Assembly (NCBI GenBank): GCA_955652265.1
Contig: CATPBD010000196.1
Span: forward strand, 1-11,363
Length of the DNA stretch: 11,363 nt
Source: an uncultured Gemmatimonadaceae bacterium
GTDB lineage: Bacteria > Gemmatimonadota > Gemmatimonadetes > Gemmatimonadales > Gemmatimonadaceae
Reading direction: 5' to 3'
The position numbers were made by a program, and so were the translations under genes. The notes under the pieces are model-generated. The model had not been told where the DNA came from and made no database searches. It worked only from the letters and a program-made list of their open reading frames with translations. Positions 6,799 to 11,363 of the stretch are shown here, piece by piece (within the stretch, counting starts at the first letter, position 1; each line of letters opens with the position of its first letter).

Positions 6799-7803
6799 AT
6801 GTTTTGTTCTGATTGCGGGAGCTGGAACCGGGCCGAAGCAGCGCGGTGCGTGCGCTGCGGCATTCGGATGCCGGAAAGCTCCGACAGACGCCAGGCGCCG
6901 CCGGACCCGTCGGTTACCGCGCTTCGTCAGGTGACTGGCGGACGCTACACGATCATGCACCGGGTGGGAGAGGGTGGAATGGCTAGCGTCTACTACGCGC
7001 TCCACGTCTGCCTCAATTCGCCGGTGGTGATCAAGGTGTTGCACCCGCACCTGGCTCGCGAGCACGAGATGCGCGAGCGATTTCGTCGAGAGGCGGAGTC
7101 CGCCGCGCAGCTGATGCACCCACACGTCTGCAAGATCATCGACTTCGGGATGGTAGACGATCACGTATACCTCGTGATGCCCTATCTCGCACGCGGAACA
7201 CTGAGCGATCGCATCGGCGGTCACCGCTCCCTCTCTCCCGAGACGACCGCAGCCGTCGCAGCCCAGGTGGCGACGGGCCTCGACTACGCGCACCGGAGAG
7301 GTCTGGTTCATCGCGACATCAAGCCCGACAACATCCTGTTCGATGAGGACGAGAACGCGCTCGTTACCGACTTCGGAATCGCGACTGGACACTTCCGGAG
7401 CCGCATGACGGGCAGCGGCAATGTCATGGGCACTCCGCATTACATGTCGCCGGAGCAGGCCAGAGGAAAGCTGCTCGACGGCCGCAGCGACATCTACGGA
7501 CTCGGCGTCGTGATGTACGAGACTCTCCTCGGCTTTCCGCCATTCGACGGGGCGGACAGCTATTCCATCAGCTACAAGCACGTGACGGAGACCGCGGTCT
7601 CGCCGGATGTAGTGGAATCCCGAATTCCTCCACAGCTCGCGGCGATCGTGATGCGCTGCCTGGAGAAGAATCCGGCTCACCGATTCGAGCGCGGTAACGA
7701 CCTCGCCGACGCGCTCATCAACTTTCTTTCCGGCTCCTCAGCGCACCACGAATTCCGCATGGCTCGCACCGCACGCGCTACCGCCACGGTTGCTGCCGGA
7801 TGA
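6799..7803 (+). CDS. Soluble Ser/Thr protein kinase with N-terminal zinc ribbon
   Basis: Hanks-type (PknB-like) kinase of 334 residues. A CxxC-x10-CxxC zinc ribbon occupies residues 3-20 (C3, C6, C17, C20). The kinase domain runs from about 50 to 310: glycine loop GEGGMASVY (57-65), ATP-anchoring K79 in VVIKVL, helix-C glutamate probably E98, catalytic loop HRDIKPDN (171-178, D173 the base), DFG (191-193), and GTPHYMSPEQ (211-220) ending the activation segment. All catalytic residues are intact, so it should be active. Only about 20 residues follow the domain: there is no transmembrane helix, PASTA repeat or other sensor, so it is predicted to be cytosolic. Input probably comes through the zinc ribbon or a partner. 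Thr and Ser in the activation loop (TGSGN, 204-208) are likely autophosphorylation sites. The start is 3 bases after the GvpL/F stop, and the stop overlaps the epimerase ATG (ATGA). Confidence 0.95.
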   Translation: MFCSDCGSWNRAEAARCVRCGIRMPESSDRRQAPPDPSVTALRQVTGGRYTIMHRVGEGGMASVYYALHVCLNSPVVIKVLHPHLAREHEMRERFRREAESAAQLMHPHVCKIIDFGMVDDHVYLVMPYLARGTLSDRIGGHRSLSPETTAAVAAQVATGLDYAHRRGLVHRDIKPDNILFDEDENALVTDFGIATGHFRSRMTGSGNVMGTPHYMSPEQARGKLLDGRSDIYGLGVVMYETLLGFPPFDGADSYSISYKHVTETAVSPDVVESRIPPQLAAIVMRCLEKNPAHRFERGNDLADALINFLSGSSAHHEFRMARTARATATVAAG

Positions 7804-8855
7804 AGCTCTCGCACCAGACAATCGAGCTCAAGCCAACGCACCCGTTCGTGATAGCGCGTGGTGGGTACGCGCACCATCGAAACGTGATAGTGCGAATCAC
7901 CGACGACGACGGCCTTGAAGGGTTCGGCGAAGCGGCACCCAATCGTTACTACGGTGAATCGGTCGCTACCGTCATCGCGGCGCTGGGACAGTTCAAGCCG
8001 CTACTGGAGCGCGCCGATCCAATGGCGCTCGAGACTATCGAAGGCCAGTTGAACCGCGCGCTTCGAGGCAACGCTTCAGCGAAGAGCGCGGTGAGCTCCG
8101 CGCTCCACGATCTCCTTGGAAAGCGACTCGGACTTCCGGTTCACCGGATCTGGGGCCTCGATCCTGCGACCGCGCCTCAATCGAGCTTCACCATCGCGAT
8201 TGCGGAGAACCACGAGCTCGAGCAGCGAGTCCGCGAGGCGCGGGAATATCCCATCCTGAAGATCAAGCTTGGCACGGACCGGGACATGGAAATCATCCGC
8301 ATTATTCGCGGTGCTGCCCCCGACAAACGACTGCGCGTCGATGCGAACGCGGCGTGGACGGCGAAGCACGCCGTCCGGATGAGTGATTTCCTCGGAGAGC
8401 AGGGTGTCGAGATGCTCGAGCAGCCCGTCGCTGCAAACGACATCGAGGGACTACGATTCGTCCGCAAACGCTCCAGGCTGCCCGTTTTCGCTGACGAGTC
8501 GTGCCTTGTCGCAACCGATATTGCGAAGCTCGCCGGAGCGGTGGATGGCATCAATATCAAGCTGGCGAAGTGTGGCAGCCTCAGGGAGGCGTTGCGCATG
8601 GTACACACGGCTCGTGCGCTCGACTTGCAAGTGATGGCGGGGTGCATGATCGAGAGCTCGCTCGGAATTTCTGCGATTGCGCAGATCGCCCCGCTTCTCG
8701 ATGCTGCTGATTTTGATGGAGCCGCGCTACTCTCGAGTGATCCGTTCCGCGGCACTTCCATCACCGGTGGTTCCATGAAACTGTCGGACGCGCCCGGACT
8801 CGGCGCATCGCCGGCGCCAAGCGCGAATCTGAGCACGGCATTCCAAAGTGCGTGA
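7800..8855 (+). CDS. Dipeptide epimerase (L-Ala-D/L-Glu epimerase type), enolase superfamily
   Basis: Cytosolic Mg-dependent racemase/epimerase of the muconate-lactonising subgroup. The best match is L-Ala-D/L-Glu epimerase (YkfB/YcjG type), which inverts the D-Glu of murein-derived L-Ala-D-Glu so that peptidases can use it. The 351 residues include the N-terminal capping domain (about 1-120), the KxK motif K154/K156 (K156 the likely base), metal ligands D181 (VDANAAW), E207 (LEQP) and D232 (ADES), and the opposing base K254 (INIKLAKCG). The C-terminal DFDGAALLSSDPFRG (304-318) corresponds to the Asp motif that contacts the dipeptide amino group in this group. Dipeptide specificities vary widely in the family, so the exact substrate is open. 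The start overlaps the kinase stop by 4 bases, and the end overlaps the PriA GTG by 8 bases. All of this fits one transcript. Confidence 0.9.
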   Translation: MKLSHQTIELKPTHPFVIARGGYAHHRNVIVRITDDDGLEGFGEAAPNRYYGESVATVIAALGQFKPLLERADPMALETIEGQLNRALRGNASAKSAVSSALHDLLGKRLGLPVHRIWGLDPATAPQSSFTIAIAENHELEQRVREAREYPILKIKLGTDRDMEIIRIIRGAAPDKRLRVDANAAWTAKHAVRMSDFLGEQGVEMLEQPVAANDIEGLRFVRKRSRLPVFADESCLVATDIAKLAGAVDGINIKLAKCGSLREALRMVHTARALDLQVMAGCMIESSLGISAIAQIAPLLDAADFDGAALLSSDPFRGTSITGGSMKLSDAPGLGASPAPSANLSTAFQSA

Positions 8856-11121
8856 GAAGCCCAGGTTCGTCGAAGTCGCGCTGCCCCTCCCGCTGTTCCA
8901 GAATTTCACATACGCAGTAGAAGAAGGGCTAGCAAATCCGGTGGTCGTGGGGTCGCGCGTGGTCGTCCCGCTGCGAAACGGCAAGGAGATCGGAGTCTGC
9001 GTCGGGGTGAGCGACGTCAGCCCGCTAAAGCGGAAGCCCAAAGCAGTTCTCGAATCGCCCGACGCCGAGCCAGCCGTCAGCCGTTCGCTGCTCGAGCTGT
9101 GCAAGTGGATGTCCGACTACTACATCGTTCCGCTCGGCGTCGCTCTGCGCACGGCGCTCCCGGCTGCGCTCACCGGGGCTGAAGATCCCCACCCCACGCG
9201 CAAAACGCAGCGAGTGGTCCGGATCGGCGTGGAGATACCGTCGCTGCTGCAGCGGGACAAGGTCTTTGCGAGGTCGCCCCAACAGAGAGCAGTATTCGAG
9301 CTGATTGAATCCCTCGGAAACAGGACGACGGCCGAGCAGCTGAGCTCACAGCTCGAGTTCTCGCCGTCGGTGCTCAAGTCTCTGGAGAAGCGTGGCCTGA
9401 TCGTTTCCGAGGAGGAGGAGGTCGAGCGCGATCCGTTCTCCAGTCGTGGCGGTATCTCCGCGACGAGACTCAATCCTACTCCCGCGCAGCAGCATGCGAT
9501 CGACACCATGTCGAGCGCCGAGAAGGGCGAAGTATTTCTTCTTCACGGAATCACGGGGAGCGGGAAGACGCTCGTCTACATCGAGCTGCTGCGTCGGATC
9601 GTGGACGAGCGCGGACAGACGGCGATCGTGCTCGTCCCGGAGATCGCGCTGACGCCGCAGACGGTCGATCGATTTCGTGCCGCGTTCGGTGACCGGATCG
9701 CCGTGCTGCATTCCGCACTGAGTGAGGGTGAGCGCTACGATGCGTGGCTCGCACTCAAGCGCGGGGAGAAGCGGATCGTGGTCGGGGCACGCTCAGCGGT
9801 CTTCGCACCGCTGGAGAACCTGGGCGCGATCATCGTGGACGAGGAGCACGAGTCGAGTTACAAGCAGGGAGAGACACCGCGGTACCACGCGCGCGAAGTG
9901 GCGATCGTGAGGGCAAAGAACGAGGGTGCGATCACGCTCCTGGGAAGCGCGACACCATCACTAGAGAGCTGGGCCAACGCGACGTCGGGCAAGTTCAGGC
10001 TTCTGACGTTGCCGGAGCGTGTCGGTGGGGGCCGTTTGCCGAAAGTCGAGGTCATTGATCTGCGGAAGATCGCCACTGATTATTCAGGCATGGCGGAGGG
10101 TGGAATCGACTACGGAACGGTGATACGGGAGCCGCTCCACGACGCACTGGTCGAGTGCATGGACCACGGCGAGCAGAGCATCCTGCTCCTCAATCGCCGC
10201 GGGTATTCATCGTTCATCCAGTGCATCGACTGTGGAGCTGTCGCCACGTGTCCTAACTGCAGCATCACACTGACGCACCACCGGAATCCGGAGCGTCTCA
10301 TTTGTCACTACTGCCTGCACAAGGAAGATCCGCGGCCCGATTGTGCTCGCTGCGGCGGCCGAAACCTCAAGCAGCGCGGACTCGGGACGCAGCAGGTGGA
10401 GAGACTGCTCAGCGAGAGATTTCCATCGGCGCGGATTGCCCGTATGGATGTGGACACCACGAGCGGCAAATGGGCGCACACCAGAATTCTCGATCGCGTC
10501 GCGGCTGGTGAAGTCGACATTCTCCTCGGTACGCAGATGATCGCGAAGGGCCTGGATTTTCCGAATGTTACGCTCGTCGGCGTCGTTGACGCCGATGTCG
10601 GAATTAATCTGCCGGATTTCCGTGCATCCGAACGCTGCTTTCAGCTGCTGAGTCAGGTATCGGGCCGAGCCGGACGGGGAGAGAAAGGCGGACGAGTGCT
10701 GATCCAGACGCGGATTCCGTCGCATCACGCGGTTCGGTACGCTGTTTCGCACGATTATGTGTCGTTTGTTCGCGACGAGATGGGAGGACGTGTCGATCCT
10801 CCGTATCCTCCCAACGTTCGACTCGCGAACATTGTGTTCAGCGGGGTGATCGAGGATTCGACTGCCCGGCTCGCGATCCACGCCGGCGAGTGGCTGCGCG
10901 AGCTGATCACCACCCGCGCTGGTGACGAAGTGACCGTGGTCGGTCCAGCGCCATGTCCGATCGAGCGGATCAAGAGTCGCTGGCGGTGGCATGTGCTGCT
11001 CAAGACTGAGCATCCAGCCGAGATGACGCGGGTGAGCCGCTACTTCATGGAGCGTTTCGAGATTCCAAGCACCGCGCAATTGCGCGTTACGCTCGACAGA
11101 GATCCCGTCGCACTCCTCTAA
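8848..11121 (+). CDS. priA: Primosomal replication-restart helicase PriA
   Basis: 3'-to-5' superfamily 2 DNA helicase that recognises stalled forks and reloads the replicative helicase. The 757 residues are full-length. They comprise the N-terminal 3'-end-binding domain (about 1-105) followed by a winged-helix region, then Walker A GITGSGKT (234-241). Walker B is DEEH (331-334), a form usual in PriA, with the aromatic-rich loop ESSYKQ just after. Eight cysteines binding two zinc ions sit in four CxxC pairs (C459/C462, C468/C471, C486/C489, C499/C502). Helicase motifs follow (GTQMIAKGLDFPNVTLVG near 565-582; SGRAGRGEKGG near 607-617), then a C-terminal domain with GPAPCPIERIKSRWRWH. The GTG start overlaps the epimerase gene by 8 bases, and no ATG nearby gives a better N-terminus. 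Co-transcription with the epimerase looks incidental to function. Confidence 0.97.
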   Translation: MREKPRFVEVALPLPLFQNFTYAVEEGLANPVVVGSRVVVPLRNGKEIGVCVGVSDVSPLKRKPKAVLESPDAEPAVSRSLLELCKWMSDYYIVPLGVALRTALPAALTGAEDPHPTRKTQRVVRIGVEIPSLLQRDKVFARSPQQRAVFELIESLGNRTTAEQLSSQLEFSPSVLKSLEKRGLIVSEEEEVERDPFSSRGGISATRLNPTPAQQHAIDTMSSAEKGEVFLLHGITGSGKTLVYIELLRRIVDERGQTAIVLVPEIALTPQTVDRFRAAFGDRIAVLHSALSEGERYDAWLALKRGEKRIVVGARSAVFAPLENLGAIIVDEEHESSYKQGETPRYHAREVAIVRAKNEGAITLLGSATPSLESWANATSGKFRLLTLPERVGGGRLPKVEVIDLRKIATDYSGMAEGGIDYGTVIREPLHDALVECMDHGEQSILLLNRRGYSSFIQCIDCGAVATCPNCSITLTHHRNPERLICHYCLHKEDPRPDCARCGGRNLKQRGLGTQQVERLLSERFPSARIARMDVDTTSGKWAHTRILDRVAAGEVDILLGTQMIAKGLDFPNVTLVGVVDADVGINLPDFRASERCFQLLSQVSGRAGRGEKGGRVLIQTRIPSHHAVRYAVSHDYVSFVRDEMGGRVDPPYPPNVRLANIVFSGVIEDSTARLAIHAGEWLRELITTRAGDEVTVVGPAPCPIERIKSRWRWHVLLKTEHPAEMTRVSRYFMERFEIPSTAQLRVTLDRDPVALL

Positions 11122-11126
11122 AGCGC

Positions 11127-11132
11127 TAACTT
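11127..11132 (+). promoter_or_regulatory. Possible -10 element for a leaderless start at 11138
   Basis: TAACTT lies in the 16-base gap after priA and ends 5 bases before the GTG at 11138. The adjoining TTATAG offers an alternative register. No Shine-Dalgarno sequence or clear -35 box is seen, so this is a weak call based on position. Confidence 0.3.
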
Positions 11133-11137
11133 ATAGG

Positions 11138-11363
11138 GTGACCATCCTACGGCATCCCGACTTCAACTCCCCGGAGCTCGCCAACGCCCCGGACGCGACG
11201 TTTGTCCCAGCGCCCGCCGACGGCGTGCTGCCTGAGAATTTTTTCTCGACGACGAACCTTCCGACGTACGTTCGCATCAAGGGTACGTGGCGGATGCCGC
11301 GCGAGCCACGGATGGATTCCGCGCTGGTGCTCGACAACGACGGACTCTGGATCAGGGAAGGGA
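11138..11363 (+). CDS. N-terminal part of a LOR/SDH-domain protein (TIGR00300/AgrE-like), cut by window end
   Basis: The frame is open from GTG 11138 through the end of the window (75 codons). After about 23 residues come APADGVLPENFFSTTNLPTYVRI (residues 25-47) and a segment with WRMPREPRMDSALVLDNDGLW (50-70). This recalls the conserved LOR/SDH region found in TIGR00300 proteins and in the C-terminal half of AgrE/ArgZ, enzymes linked to ornithine cyclodeamination. If so, this protein begins directly at that domain and lacks the N-terminal arginine-dihydrolase module. That comparison is from memory of the family pattern, and the catalytic NAD-binding part lies outside the window. The start follows priA by 16 bases, and no other start fits the frame better. 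That it is a real gene is fairly safe; its function is tentative. Confidence 0.6.
   Translation, partial: MTILRHPDFNSPELANAPDATFVPAPADGVLPENFFSTTNLPTYVRIKGTWRMPREPRMDSALVLDNDGLWIREG

Noticed and set aside
6577-7680. A 367-codon open frame on the minus strand
   Set aside because: It lies entirely opposite the GvpL/F and kinase genes, whose motifs are unmistakable. Its translation is rich in Arg, His and Ala with no recognisable motif, as expected for antisense of GC-rich coding DNA.
8177-8836. A 219-codon minus-strand open frame opposite the epimerase gene
   Set aside because: The translation is Ser/Arg/Ala-rich with no domain-like pattern, and the + strand gene has all its catalytic residues.
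1-11363. CRISPR array, transposase, integrase or toxin-antitoxin pair
   Set aside because: There are no regularly spaced direct repeats and no recombinase or transposase motif. The 4453/4755 small-gene pair does overlap like a toxin-antitoxin pair but shows no known toxin fold or DNA-binding antitoxin motif.

Overview
This is a gene-dense, GC-rich stretch of a bacterial chromosome, and every recognisable gene lies on the + strand. The gene content fits Gemmatimonadota or a similar GC-rich phylum: a homodimeric-type glycyl-tRNA synthetase, a YpdA-type disulfide reductase, a zinc-ribbon Ser/Thr kinase, a bacterial histone-deacetylase-like hydrolase and PriA. That placement is an inference from gene content and style, not a database match. 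No convincing Shine-Dalgarno sequence precedes any start. Several starts either overlap the preceding stop or sit 5-6 bases after a -10-like hexamer, which would give leaderless mRNAs.

Layout. (1) 1-947: YpdA-type flavoprotein reductase, cut at its 5' end by the window edge. (2) 1007-3873: glycyl-tRNA synthetase (glyQS), overlapping by 4 bases an M3-like HExxH metallopeptidase. (3) 3874-4452: 579 bases with no convincing gene, holding two separate foldable elements. One is a long imperfect palindrome (3925-4071). The other is a multibranched arrangement in which an outer stem encloses three hairpins (4171-4289). (4) 4390-6030: a sigma70-like promoter, two overlapping small genes (a 101-residue hypothetical and a 110-residue protein with a ubiquitin-like beta-grasp pattern), then an HDAC-family hydrolase. 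(5) 6047-11121: a tightly packed probable operon holding a possible 42-residue ORF, a stand-alone GvpL/GvpF-family protein, a cytosolic Ser/Thr kinase with an N-terminal zinc ribbon, an enolase-superfamily dipeptide epimerase and the primosomal helicase PriA. (6) 11138-11363: the start of a gene whose N-terminus resembles the LOR/SDH domain of the TIGR00300/AgrE ornithine cyclodeaminase group; it runs off the window.

How the genes fit together. Several parts are housekeeping: translation (GlyRS), replication restart (PriA), thiol redox (YpdA) and probably murein-peptide salvage (epimerase). The less ordinary content is the gas-vesicle-family protein without other gas-vesicle genes beside a soluble kinase, the ubiquitin-fold-like small protein ahead of an HDAC-family enzyme, and the structured intergenic DNA. 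I did not find a convincing defence system, CRISPR array, transposase, tRNA or rRNA. The best leads for something undescribed are the two structured intergenic elements, the GvpL/F-kinase pair and the small-protein pair.
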